From Calendula officinalis (lineage: Eukaryota; Streptophyta; Magnoliopsida; Asterales; Asteraceae), in NCBI GenBank assembly GCA_963853835.1, contig OY970828.1:18152977-18216976 (forward strand): DNA of 64,000 bases, read 5' to 3'. Of this stretch, positions 10,306 to 23,100 are shown in pieces. The position numbers and the translations under genes are program-made. The notes beneath the pieces are model-generated. The model was given only the letters and a program-made list of their open reading frames with translations. It had not been told where the DNA came from and made no database searches. Position 1 is the stretch's first letter; each line of letters opens with the position of its first letter.

Positions 10306-12767
10306 ATTGTGTGACAAAAGGTGCTATACTAAAACATTCATAACTTTCAGCTCGGGTGTCCGTTTCGCGCCCACGAGTAACCAAAATAGATGGTTCGTTC
10401 GTCACTGCCAAGAACAAGTTCGGCCTTAACTCTTCACTGTTCCCCGCCCCGAACTTCATTTTCGGCCCGAACTTCAACCTCGGCTCGAACTCCGACCTCG
10501 GCCTGAACTTCAACCTCGGCCCGAACATCATCCTCGGCCCGAACACCAAACTTCGGCCCGAACACCACTTCGGCCCGAACATCCCACTTCGGCCCGAACA
10601 CCACTTCGGCCCGAACATCCCTCTTCGGCCCGAACTCTTCAATATCCTAGATTGTGTGACAAAAGGTGCTATACTAAATAATTCATAACTTTCAGCTCGG
10701 GTGTCCGTTTCACGCCCACGAGTAACCAAAATAGCTGGTTCGTTCGTCACTGCCAAGAACAAGTTCGGCCCGAACTCTTCACTGTTCCCGGCCAGAATTT
10801 CATTATCGGCCCGAACTTCAACCTCGGCCTGAACTCCGACCTCGGCCCGAACTTCAACCTCGGCCCGAACATCATCCTCGGCCCGAAAACCGAACTTCGG
10901 CCCGAACACCACTTCGGCCCGAACGTCCCACTTCGGCCCGAACACCACTTCAGCCCGAACATCCCTCTTCGGCCTGAACTCTTCAATATCCAAGATTGTG
11001 TGACAAAAGGTGCTATACTAAAACATTCTTAACTTTCAGCTCGGGTGTCCGTATCACGCCCACGAGTAACCAAAATAGCTGGTTCGTTCGTCACTGCCAA
11101 GAACAAGTTCGGCCCGAACTCTTCACTGTTCCCGGACCGAACTTCATTTTCGGCCCGAACTTCAACCTCGGCCCGAACTTCAACCTCGGCCCGAACTCCG
11201 ACCTCGGCCCGAACTTCAACCTCGGCCCGAACATCATCCTCGGCCCGAACACCGAACTTCGGCCCGAACACCACTTCGGCCCGAACATCCCTCTTCGGCC
11301 CGAACTCTTCAATATCCAAGATTTGTGACAAAAGGTGCTATACTAAAACATTCATAACTTTCAGCTCGGGTGTCCGTTTCACGCCCACGAGTAACCAAAA
11401 TAGCTGGTTCGTTCGTCACTTCCAAGAACAAGTTCGGCCCGAACTCTTCACTGTTCCCGGACCGAACTTCATTTTCGGCCCGAACTTCAACCTCGGCCCG
11501 AACTCCGACCTCGGCCCGAACTTCAACCTTGGCCCGAACATCATCCTCGGCCCGAACACCGAACTTCGGCCCGAACACCACTTCAGCCCGAACATCCCTC
11601 TTCGCCCCGAACTCTTCAATATCCAAGATTGTGTGACAAAAGGTGCTATACTAAAACATTCATAACTTTCAGCTCGGGTGTCCGTTTCACGCCCACGAGT
11701 AACCAAAATAGCTGGTTCGTTCGTCACTGCCAAGAACAAGTTCGGCCCGAACTCTTCACTATTCCCGGCCCGAACTTCAACCTCGGCCCGAACTACAACC
11801 TCGGCCCGAACTTCAACCTCGGCCCATACTTCGACCTCGGCCCGAACTTCAACCTTGGCCCGAACATCATCCTCGGCCCGAACACCGAACTTCGGCCCGA
11901 ATATCCCACTTCGGCCCGAACACCACTTCGGCCCGCACATCCCTCTTCGGCCCGAACTATTCAATATCCAAGATTGTGTGACAAAAGGTGCTATACTAAA
12001 ACATTCATAACTTTCAGCTCGGGTGTCCGTTTCACGCCCACGAGTAACCAAAATAGCTGGTTCGTTCGTCACTTCCAAGAACAAGTTCGGCCTGAACTCT
12101 TCACTGTTCCCCGCCCCGAACTTCATTTTCGGCCCGAACTTCAACCTCGGCCCGAACTTCAACCTCGGCTCGAACTCTGACCTCGGCCCGAACTTCAACC
12201 TCGGCTCGAACTCTGACCTCGGCCCGAACTTCAACCTCGGCCCGAACATCATCCTCGGCCCGAACACCGAACTTCGGCCCGAACACCACTTCGGCCCGAA
12301 CACCACTTCGACCCGAACATCCCACTACGGCCCGAACATCACTTCGGCCCGACCAACCCTCTTCGGCCCGAACTCTTCAATATCCAAGATTGTGTGACAA
12401 AAGGTGCTATACTAAAACATTCATAACTTTCAGCTCGGGTGTCCGTTTCACGCCCACGAGTAACCAAAATAGTTGGTTCGTTCGTCACTGACAAGAACAA
12501 GTTCGGCCCGAATTCTTCACTGTTCCCGGCCCGAACTTCATTTTCGGCCCGAACTTCAACCTCGGCCCGAACGTCAACCTTGGCCCGAAGTCCGACCTCG
12601 GCCCGAACTTCAACCTCGGCCCGAACATGATCCTCGGCCCGAACACTGAACTTCGGCCCGAACACCACTTCGGCCCGAACATCCCACTTCGGCCCGAACA
12701 CCACTTCGGCCCGAACACCACTTCGGCCCGAACATCCCTCTTCGGCCCGAACTCTTCAATATCCAAG
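10306..12767 (+). repeat. HOR-A copy 2, seven monomers
   Basis: Anchors are at 10356 (P), 10701 (Q), 11045 (R), 11370 (second R-like), 11678 (T), 12023 (U) and 12439 (V), with lengths of 345, 344, 325, 308, 345, 416 and 379. The R to second-R junction has gatttgtgac, a two-base loss in the core (11321-11330). The same P-to-V order and marks occur at 23626-26140, shifted 13320 bp at P and about 13356 bp from Q onward. The similarity continues upstream: cores 9324, 9668 and 10012 pair with 22644, 22988 and 23332 at the same 13320-bp offset. Confidence 0.85.
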
Positions 12768-13799
12768 ATTGTGTGACCAAAGGTGTTATACTAAAACATT
12801 CATAACTTTCAGCTCGGGTGTCCGTTTCACGCCCACGAGTAACCAAAATAGCTGGTTCGTTCGTCACTGCCAAGAACAAGTTCGGCCCGAACTCTTCACT
12901 GTTCCCGGCCCGAACTTCATTATCGGCCCGAACTTCAACCTCGGCCCGAACTCCGACCTCGGCCCGAACTTCAACCTCGGCCCGAACATCATCCTCGGCC
13001 CGAACACCGAACTTCGGCCCGAACACCTCTTCGGCCCGAACGTCCCATTTCGGCCCGAACACCACTTCAGCCCGAACATCCCTCTTCGGCCATAACTCTT
13101 CAATATCCAAGATTGTGTGACAAAAGGTGCTATACTAAAACATTCATAACTTTCAGCTCGGGTGTCCGTTTCACGCCCACGAGAAACCAAAATAGCTGGT
13201 TCGTTCGTCACTGACAAGAACAAGTTCGGCCCGAACTCTTCACTGTTCCCGGCCCGAACTTCATTTTCGGCCCGAACTTCAACCTCGGCCCGAACTCCAA
13301 CCTCGGCCCGAAGTCCGACCTCGGCCCGAACTTCAACCTCGGCCCGAACACCGAACTTCGGCCCGAACACCACTTCGGCCCGAACGTCCCATTTCGGCCC
13401 GAACACCACTTCAGCCCGAACATCCCTCTTCGGCCAGAACTCTTCAATATCCAAGATTTTGTGACAAAAGGTGCTATACTAAAACATTCATAACTTTCAG
13501 CTCGGGTGTCCGTTTCACGCCCACGAGAAACCAAAATAGCTGGTTCGTTCGTCACTGCCAAGAACAAGTTCGGCCCGAACTCTTCACTGTTCCCGGCCCG
13601 AACTTCATTATCGGCCCGAACTTCAACCTCGGCCCGAACTCCGACCTCGGCCCGAACTTCAACCTCGGCCCGAACATCATCCTCGGCCCGATCACCGAAC
13701 TTCGGCCCGAACACCACTTCGGCCCGAACGTCCCATTTCGGCCCGAACACCACTTCAGCCCGAACATCCCTCTTCGGCCAGAACTCTTCAATATCCAAG
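12768..13799 (+). repeat. Three W-type monomers of 344 bp
   Basis: Anchors are at 12818, 13162 and 13506, spaced exactly 344 bp apart. They share the W marks: cgtcccatttcggcccg, then cggccagaac or cggccataac near the body end. The copy at 13162 is a hybrid: its core has gagaaacc and its left body has the V-type gaagtccgacc with cactgacaag, but its right body is W. The next core junction reads gattttgtgac, a variant also seen before 14210 and 17322. Confidence 0.8.
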
Positions 13800-15643
13800 A
13801 TTGTGTGACAAAAGGTGCTATACTAAAACATTCATAACTTTCAGCTCGGGTGTCCGTTTCACGCCCACGAGTAACCAAAATAGTTGGTTCGTTCGTCACT
13901 GCCAAGAACAAGTTCGGCCCGAACTCTTCACTGTTCCCGGCCCGAACTTCATTTTCGGCCCGAACTTCAACCTCGGCCCGAACTTCAACCTCGGCCCGAA
14001 GTCCGACCTCGGCCCGAACTTCAACCTCGGCCCGAACATGATCCTCGGCCCGAACACTGAACTTCGGCCCGAACACCACTTCGGCCCGAACACCACTTCG
14101 GCCCGAACACCACTTCGGCCCGAACATCCCTCTTCGGCCCGAACTCTTCAATATCCAAGATTTTGTGACAAAAGGTGTTATACTAAAACATTCATAACTT
14201 TCAGCTCGGGTGTCCGTTTCACGCCCACAAGTAACCAAAATAGCTGGTTCGTTCGTCACTGCCAAGAACAAGTTCGGCCCGCACTCTTCACTGTTCCCGG
14301 CCCGAACTTCAACCTCGGCCCGAACTTCAACCTCGGCCCGAACTTCAACCTCGGCCCAAACTTCGACCTCGGCCCGAACTTCAACCTTGGCCCGAACATC
14401 ATCCTCGGCCCGAACACCGAACTTCGGCCCGAATATCCCACTTCGGCCCGAACACCACTTCGGCCCGCACATCCCTCTTCGGCCCGAACTATTCAATATC
14501 CAAGATTGTGTGACAAAAGGTGCTATACTAAAACATTCATAACTTTCAGCTCGGGTGTCCGTTTCACGCCCACGAGTAACCAAAATAGCTGGTTCGTTCG
14601 TCACTTCCAAGAACAAGTTCGGCCTTAACTCTTCACTGTTCCCCGCCCCGAACTTCATTTTCGGCCCGAACTTCAACCTCGGCCCGAACTTCAACCTCGG
14701 CTCGAACTCTGACCTCGGCCCAAACTTCAACCTCGGCTCGAACTCTGACCTCGGCCCGAACTTCAACCTCGGCCCGAACATCATCCTCGGCCCGAACACC
14801 GAACTTCGGCCCGAACACCACTTCGGCCCGAACACCACTTCGACCCGAACATCCCACTTCGGCCCGAACACCACTTCGGCCCGACCAACCCTCTTCGGCC
14901 CGAACTCTTCAATATCCAAGATTGTGTGACAAAAGGTGCTATACTAAAACATTCATAACTTTCAGCTCGTGTGTCCGTTTCACGCCCACGAGTAACCAAA
15001 ATTGTTGGTTCGTTCGTCACTGACAAGAACAAGTTCGGCCCGAACTCTTCACTGTTCCCGGCCCGAACTTCATTTTCGGCCCGAACTTCAACCTCGGCCC
15101 GAACTTCAACCTCGGCCCGAAGTCCGACCTCGGCCCGAACTTCAACCTCGGCCCGAACATGATCCTCGGCCCGAACACTGAACTTCGGCCAGAACACCAC
15201 TTCGGCCCGAACATCCCACTTCGGCCCGAACACCACTTCGGCTCGAACACCACTTCGGCCCGAACATCCCTCTTCGGCCCGAACTCATCAATATCCAAGA
15301 TTGTGTGACAAAAGGTGTTATACTAAAACATTCATAACTTTCAGCTCGGGTGTCCGTTTCACGCCCACTAGTAACCAAAATAGCTGGTTCGTTCGTCACT
15401 GCCAAGAACAAGTTCGGCCCGAACTCTTCACTGTTCCCGGCCCGAACTTCATTATCGGCCCGAACTTCAACCTCGGCCCGAACTCCGACCTCGGCCCGAA
15501 CTTCAACCTCGGCCCGAACATCATCCTCGGCCCGAACACCGAACTTCGGCCCGAACACCACTTCGGCCCGAACGTCCCATTTCGGCCCGAACACCACTTC
15601 AACCCGAACATCCCTCTTCGGCCAGAACTCTTCAATATCCAAG
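13800..15643 (+). repeat. V-T-U-V-W segment, copy 1 of a 3112-bp-offset duplication
   Basis: Anchors are at 13850 (V), 14210 (T), 14555 (U), 14971 (V) and 15350 (W), with lengths of 360, 345, 416, 379 and 344. From 14210 onward each anchor recurs exactly 3112 bp later (17322, 17667, 18083, 18462, then 15694 to 18806). Shared rare variants include cacgcccacaag, ggcccgcactcttc, gctcgtgtgtccg, aaaattgttgg and cacgcccactag. Only scattered single-base differences separate the two copies. Confidence 0.85.
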
Positions 15644-16190
15644 ATTGTGTGACAAAAGATGCTATACTAAAACATTCATAACTTTCAGCTCGGGTGTCCG
15701 TTTCACGCCCACGAGAAACCAAAATAGATGGTTCGTTCGTCACTGCCAAGAACAAGTTCGGCCCGAACTCTTCACTGTTCCCGGCCCGAACTTCATTATC
15801 GGCCCGAACTTCAACCTCGGCCCGAACTCCGACCTCGGCCCGAACTTCAACCTCGGCCCGAACATCATCCTCGGCCCGAACACCGAACTTCGGCCCGAAC
15901 ACCACTTCGGCCCGAACGTCCTATTTCGGCCCGAACACCACTTCAGCCCGAACATCCCTCTTCGCCAGAACTCTTCACTGTTCCCGGCCCGAACTTCATT
16001 ATCGGCCCGAACTTCAACCTCTGCCCGAACTCCGACCTCGGCCCGAACTTCAACCTCGGCTCGAACATCATCCTCGGGCCGAACACCGAACTTCGGCCCG
16101 AACACCACTTCGGCCCGAACGTCCCACTTCGGCCCGAACACCACTTCAGCCCGAACATCCCTCTTCGGCCCGAACTCTTCAATATCCAAG
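15644..16190 (+). repeat. Coreless fusion monomer, 547 bp
   Basis: The core at 15694 is followed by a full W-like body. At the place where the next core should begin, the sequence runs from cgccagaactcttca straight into ctgttcccggcccg, which is the start of another body. The second body then runs to a normal end. The switch lies in the shared word gaactcttca at 15968-15977. The right-hand body carries cctctgcccgaac and cctcgggccg, marks otherwise seen only in the monomer at 27586. Two 344-bp monomers minus the 140 bp between the flanking direct repeats would give 548 bp; 547 is observed, with one g also missing at the junction. Confidence 0.85.
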
Positions 16191-16928
16191 ATTGTGTGAC
16201 AAAAGGTGCTATACTAAAACATTCATAACTTTCAGCTCGGGTGTCCGTTTCACGCCCACGAGTAACCAAAATAGCTGGTTCGTTCGTCGCTGCCAAGAAC
16301 AAGTTCGGCCCGAACTCTTCACTGGTCCCGGCCCGAACTTCATTTTCGGCCCGAACTTCATTTTCGGCCCGAACTTCAACCTCGGCCCGAACTTTAACCT
16401 CGGCCCAAACTCCGACCTCGGCCCGAACTTCAACCTCGGCCCGAACATCATCCTCGGCCCGGACACGGAACTTCGGCCCGAACACCACTTCGGCCCGAAC
16501 ACCACTTCGGCCCGAACACCACTTCGGCCCGAACACCACTTCGGCCCGAACATCCCTCTTCGGCCCGAACTCTTCAATATCCAAGATTGTGTGACAAAAG
16601 GTGTTATACTAAAACATTCATAACTTTCAGCTCGGGTGTCCGTTTCACGCCCACGAGTAACCAAAATAGCTGGTTCGTTCGTCACTGCCAAGAACAAGTT
16701 CGGCCTGAACTCTTCACTGTTCCCGGCCCAAACTTCAACCTCGGCCCGAACTTCAACCTCGGCCCGAACTTCAACCTCGGCCCGAACTCCGACCTCGGCC
16801 CGAACTTCAGCCTCGGCACGAACATCATCCTCAGCCCGAACACCGAACTTCGGCCCGAACACCACTTCGGCCCGAACACCACTTCGGCCCGAACACCCCT
16901 CTTCGGCCCGAACTCATCAATATCCAAG
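16191..16928 (+). repeat. Two monomers shared with 27880-28599
   Basis: Anchors are at 16241 (395 bp) and 16636 (343 bp). Shared rare marks with 27930 and 28307 are cgtcgctgccaag, cactggtcccgg, ggacacggaac, cttcagcctcggcacg and cacccctcttcgg. The offset is 11671 bp from 16636 onward. The copy at 16241 has one more ttcattttcggcccgaac unit than 27930, which explains the 18-bp difference in length (395 against 377). Confidence 0.85.
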
Positions 16929-18755
16929 ATTGTGTGACAAAAGGTGCTATACTAAAACATTCATAACTTTCAGCTCGGGTGTCCGTTTCACGCCCACGAG
17001 TAACCAAAATAGTTGGTTCGTTCGTCACTGCCAAGAACAAGTTCGGCCCGAACTCTTCACTGTTCCCGGCCCGAACTTCATTTTCGGCCCGAACTTCAAC
17101 CTCGGCCCGAACTTCAACCTCGGCCCGAAGTCCGACCTCGGCCCGAACTTCAACCTCGGCCCGAACATGATCCTCGGCCCGAACACTGAACTTCGGCCCG
17201 AACACCACTTCGGCCCGAACACCACTTCGGCCCGAACATCCCTCTTCGGCCCGAACTCTTCAATATCCAAGATTTTGTGACAAAAGGTGTTATACTAAAA
17301 CATTCATAACTTTCAGCTCGGGTGTCCGTTTCACGCCCACAAGTAACCAAAATAGCTGGTTCGTTCGTCACTGCCAAGAACAAGTTCGGCCCGCACTCTT
17401 CACTGTTCCCGGCCCGAACTTCAACCTCGGCCCGAACTTCAACCTCGGCCCGAACTTCAACCTCGGCCCAAACTTCGACCTCGGCCCGAACTTCAACCTT
17501 GGCCCGAACATCATCCTCGGCCCGAACACCGAACTTCGGCCCGAATATCCCACTTCGGCCCGAACACCACTTCGGCCCGCACATCCCTCTTCGGCCCGAA
17601 CTATTCAATATCCAAGATTGTGTGACAAAAGGTGCTATACTAAAACATTCATAACTTTCAGCTCGGGTGTCCGTTTCACGCCCACGAGTAACCAAAATAG
17701 CTGGTTCGTTCGTCACTTCCAAGAACAAGTTCGGCCTGAACTCTTCACTGTTCCCCGCCCCGAACTTCATTTTCGGCCCGAACTTCAACCTCGGCCCGAA
17801 CTTCAACCTCGGCTCGAACTCTGACCTCGGCCCAAACTTCAACCTCGGCTCGAACTCTGACCTCGGCCCGAACTTCAACCTCGGCCCGAACATCATCCTC
17901 GGCCCGAACACCGAACTTCGGCCCGAACACCACTTCGGCCCGAACACCACTTCGACCCGAACATCCCACTTCGGCCCGAACACCACTTCGGCCCGACCAA
18001 CCCTCTTCGGCCCGAACTCTTCAATATCCAAGATTGTGTGACAAAAGGTGCTATACTAAAACATTCATAACTTTCAGCTCGTGTGTCCGTTTCACGCCCA
18101 CGAGTAACCAAAATTGTTGGTTCGTTCGTCACTGACAAGAACAAGTTCGGCCCGAACTCTTCACTGTTCCCGGCCCGAACTTCATTTTCGGCCCGAACTT
18201 CAACCTCGGCCCGAACTTCAACCTCGGCCCGAAGTCCGACCTTGGCCCGAACTTCAACCTCGGCCCGAACATGATCCTCGGCCCGAACACTGAACTTCGG
18301 CCCGAACACCACTTCGGCCCGAACATCCCACTTCGGCCCGAACACCACTTCGGCCCGAACACCACTTCGGCCCGAACATCCCTCTTCGGCCCGAACTCAT
18401 CAATATCCAAGATTGTGTGACAAAAGGTGTTATACTAAAACATTCATAACTTTCAGCTCGGGTGTCCGTTTCACGCCCACTAGTAACCAAAATAGCTGGT
18501 TCGTTCGTCACTGCCAAGAACAAGTTCGGCCCGAACTCTTCACTGTTCCCGGCCCGAACTTCATTATCGGCCCGAACTTCAACCTCGGCCCGAACTCCGA
18601 CCTCGGCCCGAACTTCAACCTCGGCCCGAACATCATCCTCGGCCCGAACACCGAACTTCGGCCCGAACACCACTTCGGCCCGAACGTCCCATTTCGGCCA
18701 GAACACCACTTCAACCCGAACATCCCTCTTCGGCCAGAACTCTTCAATATCCAAG
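16929..18755 (+). repeat. V-T-U-V-W segment, copy 2 of the 3112-bp-offset duplication
   Basis: Anchors are at 16979 (V), 17322 (T), 17667 (U), 18083 (V) and 18462 (W), with lengths of 343, 345, 416, 379 and 344. It matches 13800-15643, including private variants in T and U. The first V is shorter than its partner at 13850 by one 17-bp right-half sub-repeat. The V-W pair recurs once more at 20200-20579, a further 2117 bp downstream. Confidence 0.85.
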
Positions 18756-20149
18756 ATTGTGTGACAAAAGATGCTATACTAAAACATTCATAACTTTCAG
18801 CTCGGGTGTCCGTTTCACGCCCACGAGAAACCAAAATAGATGGTTCGTTCGTCACTGCCAAGAACAAGTTCGGCCCGAACTCTTCACTGTTCCCGGCCCG
18901 AACTTCATTATCGGCCCGAACTTCAACCTCGGCCCGAACTCCGACCTCGGCCCGAACTTCAACCTCGGCCCGAACATCATCCTCGGCCCGAACACCGTAC
19001 TTTGGCCCGAACACCACTTCGGCCCGAACGTCCCACTTCGGCCCGAACACCACTTCAGCCCGAACATCCCTCTTCGGCCCGAACTCTTCAATATCCAAGA
19101 TTGTGTGACAAAAGGTGCTATACTAAAACATTCATAACTTTCAGCTCGGGTGTCCATTTCACGCCCACGAGAAACCAAAATAGCTGGTTCGTTCGTCACT
19201 GCCAAGAACAAGTTCGGCCCGAACTCTTCACTGTTCCCGTCCCGAACTTCATTATCGGCCCGAACTTCAACCTCGGCCCGAACTCCGACCTCGGCCCGAA
19301 CTTCATCCTCGACCTGAACATCATCCTCGGCCCGACAACCGAACTTCGGCCCGAACACCACTTCGGCCCAAACGTCCCACTTCGGCCCGAACAACACTTC
19401 AGCCCGAACATCCCTATTCGGCCCGAACTCTTCAATATCCAAGATTTTTTTGACAAAAGGTGCTATACTAAAACATTCATAACTTTCAGCTCGGGTGTCC
19501 GTTTCACGCCCACGAGAAACCAAAATAGCTGGTTCGATCGTCACTGCCAAGAACAAGTTCGGCCCGAACTCTTCACTGTTCCCGGCCCGAACTTCATTAT
19601 CGGCCCGAACTTCAACCTCGGCCCGAACTCCGACCTCGGCCCGAACTTCAACCTCGGCCCGAACATCATCCTCGGCCCGAACACCGAACTTCGGCCCGAA
19701 CACCACTTCGGCCCGAACGTCCCACTTCGGCCCGAACACCACTTCAGCCCGAACATCCCTCTTCGGCCCGAACTCTTCAATATCCAAGATTGTGTGACAA
19801 AAGGTGCTATACTAAAACATTCATAACTTTCAGCTCGGGTGTCCGTTTCGCGCCCACGAGTAACCACAATAGATGGTTCGTTCGTCACTGCCAAGAACAA
19901 GTTCGGCCCGAACTCTTCATTGTTCCCGGCCCGAACTTCATTATCGGCCCGAACTTCAACCTCGGCCCGAACTCCGACCTCGGCCCGAACTTCAACCTCG
20001 GCCCGAACATCATCCTCGGCCCGAACACCGAACTTCGGCCCGAACACCACTTCGGCCCGAACGTCCCACTTCGGCCCGAACACCACTTCAGCCCGAACGT
20101 CCCACTTCGGCCCGAACACCACTTCAGCCCGAACTCTTCAATATCCAAG
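18756..20149 (+). repeat. Four 344- to 361-bp monomers in a mosaic block
   Basis: Anchors are at 18806, 19150, 19495 and 19839. The copy at 18806 starts like 15694 (gagaaacc, atagatgg) but ends like 21267 (caccgtactttggcccg), so it is a hybrid. The copy at 19150 has gtgtccatttc, cccgtcccgaac and cctcgacctgaac, exactly as 21611 does, at an offset of 2461 bp. The junction before 19495 has a run of seven t in place of the gattgtgtgac context, as before 22300. The copy at 19839 has a repeated cgtcccacttcggcccgaac pair near its end. Confidence 0.8.
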
Positions 20150-23100
20150 ATTGTGTGACAAAAGGTGCTATACTAAAACATTCATAACTTTCAGCTCGTG
20201 TGTCCGTTTCACGCCCACGAGTAACCAAAATTGTTGGTTCGTTCGTCACTGACAAGAACAAGTTCGGCTCGAACTCTTCACTGTTCCCGGCCCGAACTTC
20301 ATTTTCGGCCCGAACTTCAACCTCGGCCCGAACTTCAACCTCGGCCCGAAGTCCGACCTCGGCCCGAACTTCAACCTCGGCCCGAACATGATCCTCGGCC
20401 CGAACACTGAACTTCGGCCCGAACACCACTTCGGCCCGAACATCCCACTTCGGCCCGAACACCACTTCGGCCCGAACACCACTTCGGCCCGAACATCCCT
20501 CTTCGGCCCGAACTCATCAATATCCAAGATTGTGTGACAATAGGTGTTATACTAAAACATTCATAACTTTCAGCTCGGGTGTCCGTTTCACGCCCACTAG
20601 TAACCAAAATAGCTGGTTCGTTCGTCACTGCCAAGAACAAGTTCGGCCCGAACTCTTCACTGTTCCCGGCCCGAACTTCATTATCGGCCCGAACTTCAAC
20701 CTCGGCCCGAACTCCGACCTCGGCCCGAACTTCAACCTCGGCCCGAACATCATCCTCGGCCCGAACACCGAACTTCGGCCCGAACACCACTTCGGCCCGA
20801 ACGTCCCATTTCGGCCCGAACACCACTTCAACCCGAACATCCCTCTTCGGCCAGAACTCTTCAATATCCAAGATTGTGTGACAAAAGGTGCTATACTAAA
20901 ACATTCATAACTTTCAGCTCGGGTGTCCGTTTCACGCCCACGAGAAACCAAAATAGATGGTTCGTTCGTCACTGCCAAGAACAAGTTCGGCCCGAACTCT
21001 TCACTGTTCCCGGCCCGAACTTCATTATCGGCCCGAACTTCAACCTCGGCCCGAACTCCGACCTCGGCCCGAACTTCAACCTCGGCCCGAACATCATCCT
21101 CGGCCCGAACACCGAACTTCGGCCCGAACACCACTTCGGCCCGAACGTCCCATTTCGGCCCGAACACCACTTCAGCCCGAACATCCCTCTTCGGCCAGAA
21201 CTCTTCAATATCCAAGATTGTGTGACAAAAGGTGTTATACTAAAACATTCATAACTTTCAGCTCGGGTGTCCGTTTCACGCCCACGAGAAACCAAAATAG
21301 CCGGTTCGTTCGTCACTGCCAAGAACAAGTTCGGCCCGAACTCTTCACTGTTCCCGGCCCGAACTTCATTATCGGCCCGAACTTCAACCTCGGCCCGAAC
21401 TCCGACCTCGGCCCGAACTTCAACCTCGGCCCGAACATCATCCTCGGCCCGAACACCGTACTTTGGCCCGAACACCACTTCGGCCCGAACGTCCCACTTC
21501 GGCCCGAACACCACTTCAGCCCGAACATCCCTCTTCGGCCCGAACTCTTCAATATCCAAGATTGTGTGACAAAAGGTGCTATACTAAAACATTCATAACT
21601 TTCAGCTCGGGTGTCCATTTCACGCCCACGAGAAACCAAAATAGCTGGTTCGTTCGTCACTGCCAAGAACAAGTTCGGCCCGAACTCTTCACTGTTCCCG
21701 TCCCGAACTTCATTATCGGCCCGAACTTCAACCTCGGCCCGAACTCCGACCTCGGCCCGAACTTCATCCTCGACCTGAACATCATCCTCGGCCCGAACAC
21801 CGAACTTCGGCCCGAACACCACTTCGGCCCAAACGTCCCACTTCGGCCCGAACAACACTTCAGCCCGAACATCCCTCTTCGGCCCGAACTCTTCAATATC
21901 CAAGATTGTGTGACAAAAGGTGCTATACTAAAACATTCATAACTTTCAGCTCGGGTGTCCGTTTCGCGCCCACGAGTAACCACAATAGATGGTTCGTTCG
22001 TCACTGCCAAGAACAAGTTCGGCCCGAACTCTTCATTGTTCCCGGCCCGAACTTCATTATCGGCCCGAACTTCAACCTCGGCCCGAACTCCGACCTCGGC
22101 CCGAACTTCAACCTCGGCCCGAACATCATCCTCGGCCCGAACACCGTACTTCGGCCCGAACACCACTTCGGCCCGAACGTCCCACTTCGGCCCGAACACC
22201 ACTTCAGCCCGAACATCCCTCTTCGGCCCGAACTCTTCAATATCCAAGATTTTTTTGACAAAAGGTGCTATACTAAAACATTCATAACTTTCAGCTCGGG
22301 TGTCCGTTTCACGCCCACGAGAAACCAAAATAGCTGGTTCGTTCGTCACTGCCAAGAACAAGTTCGGCCCGAACTCTTCACTGTTCCCGGCCCGAACTTC
22401 ATTATCGGCCCGAACTTCAACCTCGGCCCGAACTCCGACCTCGGCCCGAACTTCAACCTCGGCCCGAACATCATCCTCGGCCCGAACACCGAACTTCGGC
22501 CCGAACACCACTTCGGCCCGAACGTCCCACTTCGGCCCGAACACCACTTCAGCCCGAACATCCCTCTTCGGCCCGAACTCTTCAATATCCAAGATTGTGT
22601 GACAAAAGGTGCTATACTAAAACATTCATAACTTTCAGCTCGGGTGTCCGTTTCGCGCCCACGAGTAACCACAATAGATGGTTCGTTCGTCACTGCCAAG
22701 AACAAGTTCGGCCCGAACTCTTCACTGTTCCCGGCCCGAACTTCATTATCGGCCCGAACTTCAACCTCGGCCCGAACTCCGACCTCGGCCCGAACTTCAA
22801 CCTCGGCCCGAACATCATCCTCGGCCTGAACACCGTACTTTGGCCCGAACACCACTTCGGCCCGAACGTCCCACTTCGGCCCGAACACCACTTCAGCCCG
22901 AACATCCCTCTTCGGCCCGAACTCTTCAATATCCAAGATTGTGTGACAAAAGGTGCTATACTAAAACATTCATAACTTTCAGCTCGGGTGTCCGTTTCAC
23001 GCCCACGAGAAACCAAAATAGCTGGTTCGTTCGTCACTGCCAAGAACAAGTTCGGCCCGCACTCTTCACTGTTCCCGGCCCGAACTTCATTATCGGCCCG

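Noticed and set aside
13552..14919. 455-codon minus-strand frame (and a 444-codon one at 3467-4801)
   Set aside because: The composition is the same repeated G-P-R-L-K-F and V-R-A-E-V words, with unrelated overlapping frames on the other strand. There is no domain, no conserved start and no codon bias distinct from the satellite.
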